DNA from: Pirellulaceae bacterium
GTDB lineage: Bacteria > Planctomycetota > Planctomycetia > Pirellulales > Pirellulaceae
Assembly (NCBI GenBank): GCA_020852965.1
Contig: JADYZV010000064.1
Coordinates: 24,740-88,739, forward strand
Direction of reading: 5' to 3'
DNA: 64,000 nucleotides
The position numbers were made by a program, and so were the translations under genes. The first letter of the stretch is position 1. Each line of letters starts with the position of its first letter. Below are positions 1 to 9,510 of the stretch, piece by piece. The notes beneath the pieces were generated by a model, which was not told the DNA's origin, did not search any database, and saw nothing but the letters and a program-made list of their open reading frames with translations.

Positions 1-57
1 GCGGTAATCGTCGATATCGATCAGCCGAGTGTACAGGTCGAAATTGAACTGGAGTAA
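1..57 (+). CDS. C-terminal tail of a gene entering from the left edge
   Basis: Frame 1 is open from the first base to a TAA at 55-57 and encodes 18 residues ending in VQVEIELE. The acidic, beta-like tail and the fact that the stop lies directly against the stop of the convergent methyltransferase gene make a real gene end plausible. Too little is present to name the product. Confidence 0.5.
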   Translation, partial: AVIVDIDQPSVQVEIELE

Positions 58-570
58 TTAGCCATTGTGAAGTACTTTGCAGCGGATGTCGTCTTGCCCG
101 TAGCAGTACAACAACTTCGTGTGGGGTTTGGCGATCTCGCAGAAATGTCTTTCAATCAATCGCATGTGACTCGGCCAAGCATATGTAAAGTAAATGTCAG
201 CCAGGTCACGACGTTGGAGATAGTCGCCGAGCTCGATGCGGGCCTGGATGCCCTGCGCATCTAGCAGGTCTCGAGAAGCGGCGACTAATTCCGGTGACTG
301 TTCAATCCCCACTGCTTCGAATCCGAGCAGCTCTGCCAGGCCTGTCGCAATACCAAAACCGCTGCCGTATTCGCAAAACGTGCCTCGAGGTTGCCCGTCG
401 AGGACATCCCAAAACAGCTCATAGTTGCAGGGAACAAAATCAAAGACTTTAACCGTTGGGAACCGCGACCTCCCGTCACGGAGCAATTGTACCGCCGCAT
501 CGGTCAGCGCGCGGCCGCTACCCTCGATTTCCAAGTCCACTAGTTGTTGGCTGCTATCAGTCTGTGGCAT
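58..570 (-). CDS. class I SAM-dependent methyltransferase-like protein
   Basis: About 170 residues. The segment CEYGSGFGIATGLAELLG followed by a beta strand ending in GIEQS matches motif I and the acidic end of strand 2 of Rossmann-fold methyltransferases. Downstream there is an acidic GDYLQR segment like motif II. The substrate cannot be read. I place the start at the ATG at 570 because AGGAG precedes it by about 8 bases; a GTG at 621 would add 17 basic residues without a ribosome site. The protein is short for the family and lacks an obvious substrate-binding extension. It converges with the gene fragment at 1-57, the two stops being adjacent. Confidence 0.75.
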   Translation of the reverse strand: MPQTDSSQQLVDLEIEGSGRALTDAAVQLLRDGRSRFPTVKVFDFVPCNYELFWDVLDGQPRGTFCEYGSGFGIATGLAELLGFEAVGIEQSPELVAASRDLLDAQGIQARIELGDYLQRRDLADIYFTYAWPSHMRLIERHFCEIAKPHTKLLYCYGQDDIRCKVLHNG

Positions 571-823
571 GTCGAAGCTCCTGGATACCGCTGCTTTCAG
601 TTTCTGCCTCAATCGTAACACATGCTCGTCAACTCCGCGCCAAGCTTGCGACGACGGCCCGTCGATATGATATTATCTATGATCATACGGACTTGTCCCA
701 GCGGGCGTAACGAATAGTCGTTGATTCCGCCGGAACGAGTAAGCCTCTCGTTTATCACTTGGACAATGCGCTAGTGTTGAACATGTACTTCCCGGATCAC
801 CACGTTCAGCAGAGTATCCGTTT

Positions 824-3800
824 ATGAGTGTCCCGATTGGAAATCGCCGACCGAGCTGGCGGCAAGCAGGAACCCGACCCGTGGCGGCTGCTGGGTCGGT
901 GACGCGGCGACGGTTGCTCGCTTCTGCCCTGTTGATGTGTCTGTTGCTTGGGGCAATTGCGTTGGTCGCTTTCCTCGCCAACAGACGCTACCAACATACG
1001 CGAGTCGCGTCCTTGTTCACCGCTTCTCGATCCCAGACCGGTGAACCCGAACAACCCTACACATGGCCGCCATTGCGATTCGGCTCGGAGTCGCTTGCTC
1101 CTTTGCTGGCCGAGAAAAAACCACAATTCGAATTAGCATCTCTCACTACACGCTTTGTAGACGCAAAGGAATTGCAAGCGGAGATTGAGGGGCAAATCCG
1201 AGGACTGGAACGCGACGATGCTTTTATTTTGTGGATCCGAGCTAAGGGAGCTTCGCTAGCAGATCAGGCCTACTTGTTCAGTGGCGAATACCGTTTGCCT
1301 CAGTCTGGAGAACAGCTCTCTAGTCCACAGGGGGCCATCCCATTTAAGACCATCGTCGACGCGGTCAGCCAATGGCAAGGACCATCGATGATTCTACTGG
1401 ATTGGGGCAATCAATTGAGCGATCCACGGGCAGGTGTGTGGGACAATCAGTTCCTTGACTTGGCAATAGCCGAGATCGCTGCCGCGCCTCCACGAGTCCA
1501 TTGCCTGGTGTCGCACCAGTACGCTGAGCTTTCGCTCGATTCATTGTCAAGTCAACAAACGCTGTTCGGACGCGCTTGCGCGGAAGCTTTGGTTGGGCCG
1601 CGCCGCGCACCCCCCGATTTCTCATCGCAAGTGAGCGACCATCGCCAATTGTTGGTAGGTGACCTGGCCGAATATGTGATTCGCAGGGTATGGACAGATT
1701 CGGCGGGAACCCAGAAACCGTGGCTTGCGAAAGGTGGAACAGGGTGGCTCGATGTCAAACGTGATTGGGACTCTCTAACGACGAGCCCACTATTGCAACT
1801 GGGGGCAAATCGTCGCCCACTGGGATGGAGTGATTTCGAAGCGGCTGCTCCGCAAGAGGACTCCCAGGCGACAGCTTCGGCCGAGGAGCCGCCTCAAGAT
1901 CCGAGTCCAGCGGTGGTGGAGCTTACCGACGAAAATTGGCCGACTGGAACGCTGTGGCAAAGTCTCGACCAATGGCGGGCGCCGTCGGATGAACTCGGCG
2001 GCTGGTCGCTGGCATCGCTGGCACCGCTAACGGCTCGACGAATGGCTACCAAGATTTTGTATCTTGAGCAGCGTTGGATGGCTGGTGACGACTTTCGCAG
2101 CGAAGCCAACCTGCTCGATTCGGTCAGTGACTTGCGTAGAGAATTGTCATCCCAAAAAGATGATATTGAACGAGCCAGCTATGAAGGCACCGTCTCGAGC
2201 GTGTTCAAACCTCTGCCCGCCAATGTTTCCCCTAATGAGATCGCCGATTGGCGGCGACGTATCGAAACGGTAGCCGCCTATCGGCAGTTAGCTCTGTCGC
2301 TGAGCGATACGATCGCGTTGGCGGATAGTATCTCCATGCGTCAAGACGTCTCGAGAGAACTGAGTAGAGCCGCCGGTCGTGGCATCGCAGCGGTCGAGTC
2401 ATTTTTGCACAGCCTGTCCGGGTCGTCGCGAGAACCAATCGATAACCTGCCGATGCTCGACACCGCTCGGCTGGGTAGCGACCTGAAAGTTTGCAAAGAA
2501 CAAATTGATGTCCAAATCGCTAGCCTGGTCAAGCAGGTAGTAGACAATCCGCTGAAACAGAAACCGTTGGCAGAATTGCTATCGCGGTATTGCTGGCTGA
2601 GTCACGCGCAGCGGAGTGAGCTGTGGCGGTCTATGGTGTCTGCCAAACTGCGGGACGCCAATAGCGAGTGGCCTACCAAGAATTTATCCTCGCTGCAGGT
2701 CAATCAGCCTCCGGACAGGGAGGTGGTGAGACCTCAAACCCTGGGGTTGGTCAAAGCACTTTCGTCAGAGTTGTTCGATGGCTCTGTACCGGCGGCTGCA
2801 ACTGCTCAAGATTTGGTTACTATTCTGGGTAGGGTTGCCGACGCGGTGCGCGATTCCAATCAGGTCAGTGAGGCTCAGTGGCTGGTCGTTGATGGTCGGG
2901 ATCTCTGTCAAATAGAAGAGAGTCGTTGGCCGGTAGGCTCGCAGCAACCACCGTTGCCCAGCGTGCCGCAGCCACTACCAAGTTGGCGAGTGGCTTGGGA
3001 AAACGCGGTAGGCGGTCAACTAGATTCGAATCGTCTGCAACTCGATAGCACGAGCGAACCAGCCAGCCTGGATTTGATGTTGACCCGTATCGGTGCTGCA
3101 GTCGACATCGACTCCATTGAAATTCGCTTCCATGGGGTAGAAGGACGCATCGCAGGCAGCGACGCACCATGGGGACGAGGTTCACTGCAGCTCGCCCAGT
3201 CGGATCTACTGCGGGTTGTCGTTCTGAAAGCCAACGCGCAACGTTTGCCGATTGAAATTAGGGCGCTGAGCAACGAGCCAAATATTAAGCGGGAACTGCA
3301 GGTTCACGTAAACGCTGGCAGCCATTCCCCAGCAGAGCAACATTTAGCTTGTCAACTTCCGGTGGCTATACCGGTGACGCTCGCAGTTCAACAACGAGTC
3401 TGTCGCGAAGGAGAGACGAAATGGGAAAACTGTGTGCAGCACGGGACGCTTTTTACCATGCAGCCCTTCCCAGGTCGTCGGACAGAATTCCGCTTGCTCG
3501 TTTCCAACCAGGACGATCAAGCCAGAACGGCCTCGGTGGAACTATACCGATTGAATTCCAGGTCGGCGAGCAATGCCAAGGGGCGGATCAGTGTAACGGG
3601 TGACGAGGTGCCGATGGAACTGGAGAACCAGGTGCTAGGCAGTTTGACATCGATCGCCCGCTCGGCTGCGATCGACCTAGGCCCCAATCAGAGTGATGTT
3701 GAAGTCGACTTTTCCACTCAGCCCTCACCCCCAGCCGATCCGAACGCAGCCACTTCAGACCAGGGAAACGACGGCCAGCCAGCGACAACCACTGCGGCGC

Positions 3801-5341
3801 CGAGCCAACCCGATATTGCATGGGGCATGCTGGCAGTGGTTCGTTTGAAATCCGAGCCCACCCAGGCCTGGCGAACGTGGCTGCAACTCAAACCCGTTAT
3901 GGCGGACGACTTTCTGTCCAAGTCCACGAAAAACATCGATGGACGCACGATTGAATTGGAGGTCGGTCTAAAAGATGAAAATGGGAACAACATTCCAGAC
4001 TGGACTCCTACCGATTACAACGATGAACATCCCATCGTGGTTCAATGCGCCATAGGAGACGGGATCGATCTGCGCGAAGCAATACTTTCCGCGCCGCTGC
4101 AAAACCTGACCAAAGACAAACCACGGTCAGTTTTTGCCCTAAACTCCGAGCGCGAAATACAGAATGAAGTCGAATTCCAAGTGGATGTTGACGGTTCGGT
4201 ACGCGCGATGTTTGCATTCGTCGGTGTCGGAGGAAGAGCCGCGCGACGCGAACCACCCGATCGAATCGCGATACGCTCGATCGGCGTCAAAGATGGTCTA
4301 ACCTATCTCAACCGATTCCAACGCAATCTCGGTGAGAAGGAACGCCTACTCGATAAATTCGGCGCTATGTTCCGTCGACCGATCAACGGCACCGTAGAGA
4401 TCGAGCTTGCGATAGACTCGCAATCACGACGATTGGTGGGGACCCCACCCATCGAAGCCGAATTTCAACTCAAGGGTCCCACGTGGGAGCACTCGTTCGG
4501 CCATTTCTATGGCGCGCGCGATCTTCACGCTAATTTGGTAGAAAAGCCCGGCACGACCTTGAGTGTCGCCTGTCAATTGACGGATTGGAGATTTTCCTGG
4601 GCCCCGCAACCGTATGGGGACGTCACCGCCACGTTTCGTGGCAGGGCGGGTGCTAGCGGGGAGCGAACGCTAGCTAAGTTGGTTGTGGACGGTCTCGGAC
4701 CCAAGCTCGTTCAATCGGTACCGGCTCAGGAAATCTTGCAGGGGAAAAGCGGCCAATTGAGCTTTGAAGTCGACGAGCGTGTCCCCATTGGGCAAGCCAA
4801 GATCCAGATCTACCCAACCGGAAAACCAAACCAGGTGGTCTCCTTGGTTGAAGGCCTATCCGACAAGGATTTTGATCCCAGCCCAAGCGGCTGGCGCCTA
4901 AGGTCACAGACTTTGCCAGTGCAGGAGTATCCGCCTGGGCGATACGAGCTCAGAGTGCAAATTGAGGATATCCTTGGGAATCCGGCAAACCTGGGAGCCT
5001 GGGAACTGACGATCCAACCTAAGCCGCTCCCGAACGAGCAGGCCATGGTCAACGGAGCCGCTGCGGCCCCGCCGCTCAAGGGAGATGTCAACGGACGAGT
5101 GTTCTTTGGTACGGTCAACAAGAAGTCTCCCAAGCCGGTAACCGTCTCCGTTAAAGACCAACCTGATAAAACGGTTGTGAGCGAAGACGGCAAGTTCACT
5201 ATTGCAGGCTTGGAGGCCGGAGAATACACAATCGAGGCCCAAACTAAATGGCAGAATGTCGTATACAAAGGCGAGGCAAAAGTGAAACTCGTAAAAAAAG
5301 CGGACTACCAAAAAATGATCGATATCACGTTGACCAAGTGA
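824..5341 (+). CDS. giant membrane-anchored pseudo-caspase protein with Ig-like C-terminus
   Basis: 1505 residues. A basic N-terminus is followed by one membrane segment (about 32-51), so the bulk should lie outside the cytoplasm. Residues about 75-290 follow the order of a caspase-like (C14) core, but the His strand reads WIRAKGA (Lys141 in place of His) and the Cys strand reads ILLDWGNQ (Gly195 in place of Cys), so proteolysis is not expected. Next comes a long helical part (about 380-700) and then beta-rich, Ig-like segments. The last 80 residues resemble a carboxypeptidase regulatory-like domain (VSEDGKFTIAGLEAGEYTI). Its N-terminal plan matches the gene at 9511. The start ATG at 824 has no strong ribosome site. 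I do not know its function; a scaffold or decoy role is inference. Confidence 0.8.
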   Translation: MSVPIGNRRPSWRQAGTRPVAAAGSVTRRRLLASALLMCLLLGAIALVAFLANRRYQHTRVASLFTASRSQTGEPEQPYTWPPLRFGSESLAPLLAEKKPQFELASLTTRFVDAKELQAEIEGQIRGLERDDAFILWIRAKGASLADQAYLFSGEYRLPQSGEQLSSPQGAIPFKTIVDAVSQWQGPSMILLDWGNQLSDPRAGVWDNQFLDLAIAEIAAAPPRVHCLVSHQYAELSLDSLSSQQTLFGRACAEALVGPRRAPPDFSSQVSDHRQLLVGDLAEYVIRRVWTDSAGTQKPWLAKGGTGWLDVKRDWDSLTTSPLLQLGANRRPLGWSDFEAAAPQEDSQATASAEEPPQDPSPAVVELTDENWPTGTLWQSLDQWRAPSDELGGWSLASLAPLTARRMATKILYLEQRWMAGDDFRSEANLLDSVSDLRRELSSQKDDIERASYEGTVSSVFKPLPANVSPNEIADWRRRIETVAAYRQLALSLSDTIALADSISMRQDVSRELSRAAGRGIAAVESFLHSLSGSSREPIDNLPMLDTARLGSDLKVCKEQIDVQIASLVKQVVDNPLKQKPLAELLSRYCWLSHAQRSELWRSMVSAKLRDANSEWPTKNLSSLQVNQPPDREVVRPQTLGLVKALSSELFDGSVPAAATAQDLVTILGRVADAVRDSNQVSEAQWLVVDGRDLCQIEESRWPVGSQQPPLPSVPQPLPSWRVAWENAVGGQLDSNRLQLDSTSEPASLDLMLTRIGAAVDIDSIEIRFHGVEGRIAGSDAPWGRGSLQLAQSDLLRVVVLKANAQRLPIEIRALSNEPNIKRELQVHVNAGSHSPAEQHLACQLPVAIPVTLAVQQRVCREGETKWENCVQHGTLFTMQPFPGRRTEFRLLVSNQDDQARTASVELYRLNSRSASNAKGRISVTGDEVPMELENQVLGSLTSIARSAAIDLGPNQSDVEVDFSTQPSPPADPNAATSDQGNDGQPATTTAAPSQPDIAWGMLAVVRLKSEPTQAWRTWLQLKPVMADDFLSKSTKNIDGRTIELEVGLKDENGNNIPDWTPTDYNDEHPIVVQCAIGDGIDLREAILSAPLQNLTKDKPRSVFALNSEREIQNEVEFQVDVDGSVRAMFAFVGVGGRAARREPPDRIAIRSIGVKDGLTYLNRFQRNLGEKERLLDKFGAMFRRPINGTVEIELAIDSQSRRLVGTPPIEAEFQLKGPTWEHSFGHFYGARDLHANLVEKPGTTLSVACQLTDWRFSWAPQPYGDVTATFRGRAGASGERTLAKLVVDGLGPKLVQSVPAQEILQGKSGQLSFEVDERVPIGQAKIQIYPTGKPNQVVSLVEGLSDKDFDPSPSGWRLRSQTLPVQEYPPGRYELRVQIEDILGNPANLGAWELTIQPKPLPNEQAMVNGAAAAPPLKGDVNGRVFFGTVNKKSPKPVTVSVKDQPDKTVVSEDGKFTIAGLEAGEYTIEAQTKWQNVVYKGEAKVKLVKKADYQKMIDITLTK

Positions 5342-5572
5342 CTCCGTAAAGCTGTGCGTGCGATTCTGTTAAGCTACACCGACTTTACTGTCTCCCCCCA
5401 AATTAGTCTGCTCAGAAAGGCGGCTGATCTTAAATAGTCGGAAGCTTCACCACCGATAAGTTTTGTGAAGGAATGTTGTCTACCAACGTGCGGCAACTAT
5501 TCCAAATCCCAAACTGGTGCGAAGGCTCCCGACCCTTGCGCCTAGAGAACTGGTCGCAATGGAGTGCGGATC

Positions 5573-6874
5573 ATGGTGCAATTAAAAACACAACTAATCG
5601 CTGCAGTATTAGCAGTAGCAATTTCCGGCTCGGTATTTGGGCAGGCAGCAGCACCTCCCGTACCAGCTCCATCGACTCTCTGGTCCTTCTTGGGGATTCC
5701 TCAAGGGGTCAAGAAAGTCCAGGGCGCGCTAACCAACAGGCGCGGGAATCGTCCGGGGACTGAGCCCAAAGACGCGCTCAAGGCTCTCAATGATCCAGCC
5801 AATCTGGAATCGCCCGATGCCGCGATCAAACGCGCTGCGGAGATCAAAAAGGCTGAGGACCTCAAGCCACAAAAGATTAAGGCAATCAAATACCTGGCTT
5901 CGATTGGTTGCGGCTGCTATGACAAAGACGGAAGCGTTACCGACGCCCTGGTGGCTGCCGCCGAGGATTGCACCGAGGACGTTCGGCTGGCGACCATGCG
6001 GCAAATTCACTCAGCCGCAACCGGAAAGTGTTGCTCCAACTGCGGTCAAGTTTGTTGCTGCAATGACAAGATGCTGAAGAAACTGGCGCAAATCGCGTAC
6101 GAACGAGATGAGTTCGGGTGCTACGCTGAGCCATCCAAGCGTGTTCGTTGTGCAGCCGCGTCGGCGCTCGCTGCCTGCTGCCCAGGTTCTGTCCCACTGG
6201 AAGTATTGCAAGAAGAACCGAAGGAGCCGAAAGAGACCGCTCCAGAGAAAACTCCCGAGCCGGTACCCGAACGAGAAAAACCACAAGATGATGTCGTTCC
6301 CGAGCGTGAGAAAGATTTGGACGAGCGAGTCTCAGCGGAACATCATCTGGATGACAGGAACCTGAAATCCGCTATCGGCTCCGAATTTTCCATGAATCTC
6401 CAAGGCAGCAGTGAGCCAGCACGCCTGCCTACATCGACTCCCTTCAATTGGAATCGAGCCCAAGAGGGGGCCGCGAGCCGCTCGACCACGGATCTTATGG
6501 CCGGCCAACGACAGTCAGTGCCTACCGGGATTGCCAGAATGCGAAATATTTTGGCCTCTCAACCATCGCACGGCTCGGCCTCGCCAAACCCGCAGGGTGG
6601 CGTAGTCCTGGCCTATGATGACAGTAGCAAAACCGCTTACGTCCACTTTGAAGAAGCCACGGCGACCGTGCCAGTCGGCACGATGCTGCACCTGCGACCC
6701 GACCCCAGAATCGCCAGTGGTTTCAATGGTATGTGGCAGGTCGTCGAATCGACCGCAGGCTGTGCAAATCTACAGCCACTTGGTCCCGACGGAATCGAAC
6801 GAATTCGTATCGGTGACCACGCGATCTTCGGCACACCTGCCGTTGTCGTCGCTCCCATCTCGTTCACGCGCTAA
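5573..6874 (+). CDS. secreted Cys-rich HEAT-like protein
   Basis: 433 residues. The ATG at 5573 follows GGAG at good spacing and starts a clear signal peptide (hydrophobic IAAVLAVAISGSVFGQA). Residues about 70-210 are helical and HEAT-like, with an unusual cysteine cluster (IGCGCYD, KCCSNCGQVCCC, AACCPGS) that could bind metal or form disulfides. A Glu/Pro/Lys-rich linker follows, then a C-terminal beta domain (about 340-433). It lies on the same strand 230 bases after the giant pseudo-caspase gene and may be co-transcribed. I recognise no enzymatic motif; the HEAT assignment comes from the look of the helices only. Confidence 0.75.
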   Translation: MVQLKTQLIAAVLAVAISGSVFGQAAAPPVPAPSTLWSFLGIPQGVKKVQGALTNRRGNRPGTEPKDALKALNDPANLESPDAAIKRAAEIKKAEDLKPQKIKAIKYLASIGCGCYDKDGSVTDALVAAAEDCTEDVRLATMRQIHSAATGKCCSNCGQVCCCNDKMLKKLAQIAYERDEFGCYAEPSKRVRCAAASALAACCPGSVPLEVLQEEPKEPKETAPEKTPEPVPEREKPQDDVVPEREKDLDERVSAEHHLDDRNLKSAIGSEFSMNLQGSSEPARLPTSTPFNWNRAQEGAASRSTTDLMAGQRQSVPTGIARMRNILASQPSHGSASPNPQGGVVLAYDDSSKTAYVHFEEATATVPVGTMLHLRPDPRIASGFNGMWQVVESTAGCANLQPLGPDGIERIRIGDHAIFGTPAVVVAPISFTR

Positions 6875-7021
6875 CAGGTGTACAGCTACCGCACCAAAAG
6901 CAAAGCACGATGTTCGAAGGAGCGCAGTTGGAAAATACCAAGGCGTGATTTGTCAGAAAGTTGTAGTTGGTGGGCCATCGAGGATGGCCAACTCGGTCAG
7001 TTGCCATACCCAACGATGACC

Positions 7022-9262
7022 TCAGAAATCGCTGGACTGCAATATAGATTGCAGCTCGAGTCGGCCCACCAGTGCCCATCGCTCTCCAGCACCTACCTCC
7101 AGTAGGAACGCATCGAATGGCGCGAAGAACGGCTCCACTTGGCTGCTATCTTGGCCTGTCAAAAAGTCTGCCAGGGCAGTTGGAGTAAGCAATGCAAGCA
7201 GCGGTTGACGCCCGTCGCTCGGCTGTCGCAAAGTTCGCAAGCTGAGTAGCCCATCCTCGAGTTCGGCGTGCGATAGGACTAGCCACGCACTGCCGCTTCC
7301 CCAGTTGCCGAGAAAGGGAAGCATCCACGAGGCATCGTCAGCCTGCGAGGGATTGAGCCATTCTCGCGGCGAACCGCCTAGCCCTTGACTAGCAGCCTCG
7401 ATCCAGTTCTCTATCTCGCTACCATTGAGCACCCATCCCGACTTGGCGCGAAGCAAGCTCAAGCAGACGTCGACTGGTTGCAACGTAGCAGCTTCACCAA
7501 GGTAGACAAATAGCCCGCTACGACAGGCGATCGCTTTGAGCTCTGCTGCTTGTTTTGCATATAGAGCCTTGTCGTCCAAGTCGATGGGGCGACTCGCTAA
7601 AATGACCTCGCTCGGTGCGTGTGGCGATCGCTGTTCTTTCGCCTGCGCCTGCAATTCAGGTGCGTTAGCATCAGGCGAAACCGATGGCCTAGCATCGGGC
7701 TCGTTGGGGCTGCGTTCAGAGTCCAACCCATTCAGGTCCTCGTCTGTACAAGGTGCCGTTGCGGTGCTTTCGTTAGCGTCGCCATCTACGGAACCAACTT
7801 CAACCGTACCGTTCTCATCTGTTTCGCTGTCATCTGTTTCGCTGTCAACTGTGTCGTTCTCTGCTGTTCCCGACTCTGCTGTTCCCGACCCTGCTCTGGC
7901 GTAGAGGTCGTCCGTTGGCGGTGGCGAGACGGGTGGCGGAACCTGCGCTGCCCCAAGAAGTTCGACATCACTGGCTAGGGCCTGCGAGGGATCGTCTGCA
8001 TGAGAGTTATTACTGTAGTAGGGGAGATCGGTAGCTAACGCAGCCGATGGTTCTTCCTGCAACGTTGGTATCGCACGACTGGGCCCCTTCCCGACAGTCG
8101 GCGGCAAGCATACCACAAACTCGGTTTTACCCACGCGCAATCGATCACCGTGATCGAGCTCGGCCGTAGTGACCCGTTTGCCTCCCACGAACGTCCCATT
8201 GGAGCTCCCCAGATCGCGCAATTGAAGGGCGTTTCCATCAAACAGAATGGTCGCGTGTTGTGTCGAGACTTCAAGATCCGTTGCTACCGAAATTTGCGAC
8301 TCCAGGCTACGTCCCAGCGATACGAGTTGGTTGGGTGCCAGGTCAAACTCCTGGCCATCGGACAGGCGGCGCAGAGAGGCATGCGATATCTGATCGTTGC
8401 CTGGCTCGTCAGCTCGCCGCGCTGCTTGGTCTACCCCTGGTGTGCGAACCGGGCGCGCGACGATTTCGTCAAGCTCCGCCACAGGGGGCCGCACATTGGC
8501 AAGGTCGGCGCCCCCAGCAGGCAGTGGAGCTGGCTGTTCAGGCGTGCTCTTGCTTAGGGCCACTTTGAAACGAGTTTGTCCTCCACGAATTTCATCGCCA
8601 GAAAAAAGCTGAACTTCGCTCACTCGCGCTCCATTGACGAACGTGCCGTTGCTGCTATCGAGATCCGTAACCTTCCAAATGCCAGATTGCTGCGACAGTT
8701 CCATGTGGCAGCTCGACATCTGTTCGTCGTGGCCAAAGACCCATTGAGAGGAAGTCGTGCGCCCGATGGTTATTCTCTGCGAACCTACCAGTCTGCGGCT
8801 CGAGTTATCGTCGGCTGTTAACAGCAGTTCCGAAGCGAAGTCCCCTGGCTCAGATAAATTGTTCGCGGGCCAGGCGGAGGGTGTTGCGGGAGGCAGAACC
8901 TTGGATGGCATTTCCATCGGCGACAAGCTGCGGGCGGCTGTTGCCCCGTTCGAGTCCATTTCGACTGGGCGAACCACCAGGTGCCATCGCGACCCGCCTG
9001 CTTGAACTTCGTCTCCTTCGACCACGATCGCCGTACTAACGCGCTTCGTATTCAGGAACAGGCCATTGCTGCTCCCAAGGTCCCGAATGCGACAACCTCC
9101 CGAATCCGCACCGATCGCGAAATGAACGCTCGACATTTGCAAATCGTGAGGAAACGAAAACTCATTGACTGCTTCGCGACCAACGTTAACAGAACGGTCA
9201 GCGGGAACCTGAATTTCACTCGTTCCCGCCGAGATGGGTGCAAGAATGTAGATCGGCTGCAT
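7022..9262 (-). CDS. triple FHA-domain protein with DUF4123-like C-terminus
   Basis: 746 residues, cytoplasmic (no signal or membrane segment). Three forkhead-associated domains bind phosphothreonine: FHA1 about 20-95 (VGRE, SSVH, DLGSSNGLFLN), FHA2 about 150-240 (IGRT, SSCH, DLDSSNGTFVN), FHA3 about 300-385 (LGRS, STQH, DLGSSNGTFVG). An acidic Thr/Ser/Glu/Asp-rich linker (about 430-510) follows. The last 190 residues fit DUF4123, the adaptor domain that loads type VI effectors onto VgrG: the stretch SHAELEDGLLSLRTL, a later LLALLTPTALADFL and then FFAPFDAFLLE follow that family's usual order. The FHA call is firm; the DUF4123 call is by eye. The gene is transcribed divergently from the pseudo-caspase/vWA gene at 9511 and has two Ser/Thr kinase genes within 23 kb that could supply its ligand phosphosites. 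Confidence 0.9.
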   Translation of the reverse strand: MQPIYILAPISAGTSEIQVPADRSVNVGREAVNEFSFPHDLQMSSVHFAIGADSGGCRIRDLGSSNGLFLNTKRVSTAIVVEGDEVQAGGSRWHLVVRPVEMDSNGATAARSLSPMEMPSKVLPPATPSAWPANNLSEPGDFASELLLTADDNSSRRLVGSQRITIGRTTSSQWVFGHDEQMSSCHMELSQQSGIWKVTDLDSSNGTFVNGARVSEVQLFSGDEIRGGQTRFKVALSKSTPEQPAPLPAGGADLANVRPPVAELDEIVARPVRTPGVDQAARRADEPGNDQISHASLRRLSDGQEFDLAPNQLVSLGRSLESQISVATDLEVSTQHATILFDGNALQLRDLGSSNGTFVGGKRVTTAELDHGDRLRVGKTEFVVCLPPTVGKGPSRAIPTLQEEPSAALATDLPYYSNNSHADDPSQALASDVELLGAAQVPPPVSPPPTDDLYARAGSGTAESGTAENDTVDSETDDSETDENGTVEVGSVDGDANESTATAPCTDEDLNGLDSERSPNEPDARPSVSPDANAPELQAQAKEQRSPHAPSEVILASRPIDLDDKALYAKQAAELKAIACRSGLFVYLGEAATLQPVDVCLSLLRAKSGWVLNGSEIENWIEAASQGLGGSPREWLNPSQADDASWMLPFLGNWGSGSAWLVLSHAELEDGLLSLRTLRQPSDGRQPLLALLTPTALADFLTGQDSSQVEPFFAPFDAFLLEVGAGERWALVGRLELQSILQSSDF

Positions 9263-9510
9263 TAATTTCGGTTTCGGCTTGAAAACGCAAGTTGATGTGC
9301 GGGCTCTATTCGTGTGGGCAACGGCATTGGGAGTGCGTTCTACAATTCAATATAAGCGCGATAGTAGATAGATCAATCCGTAGAGCATGTGGCCCGACGC
9401 TAGGCCGTCCTATTCGCATTCCTCAAAACCACCTACCGATGTTAGCCGGCCGTGTGTCGGCTACAATATGAGCAGATCATCGGTTTGTGGAACTCAGCGG
9501 AGAAACGAGT
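9263..9510. promoter_or_regulatory. divergent intergenic promoter region
   Basis: The gap separates the FHA gene (minus) from the pseudo-caspase/vWA gene (plus). Candidate plus-strand -10 boxes are TACAAT at 9462-9467 and TATAAG within CAATATAAGCGCGA (9348-9361). The latter 14-mer also occurs at 32244-32257 in the gap before the WD40/pseudo-caspase gene. No experimental support. Confidence 0.35.

Noticed and set aside
7536..7904. Ser-rich plus-strand frame opposite the FHA linker
   Set aside because: Mirror of the acidic Thr/Ser/Glu linker of the FHA protein on the other strand.
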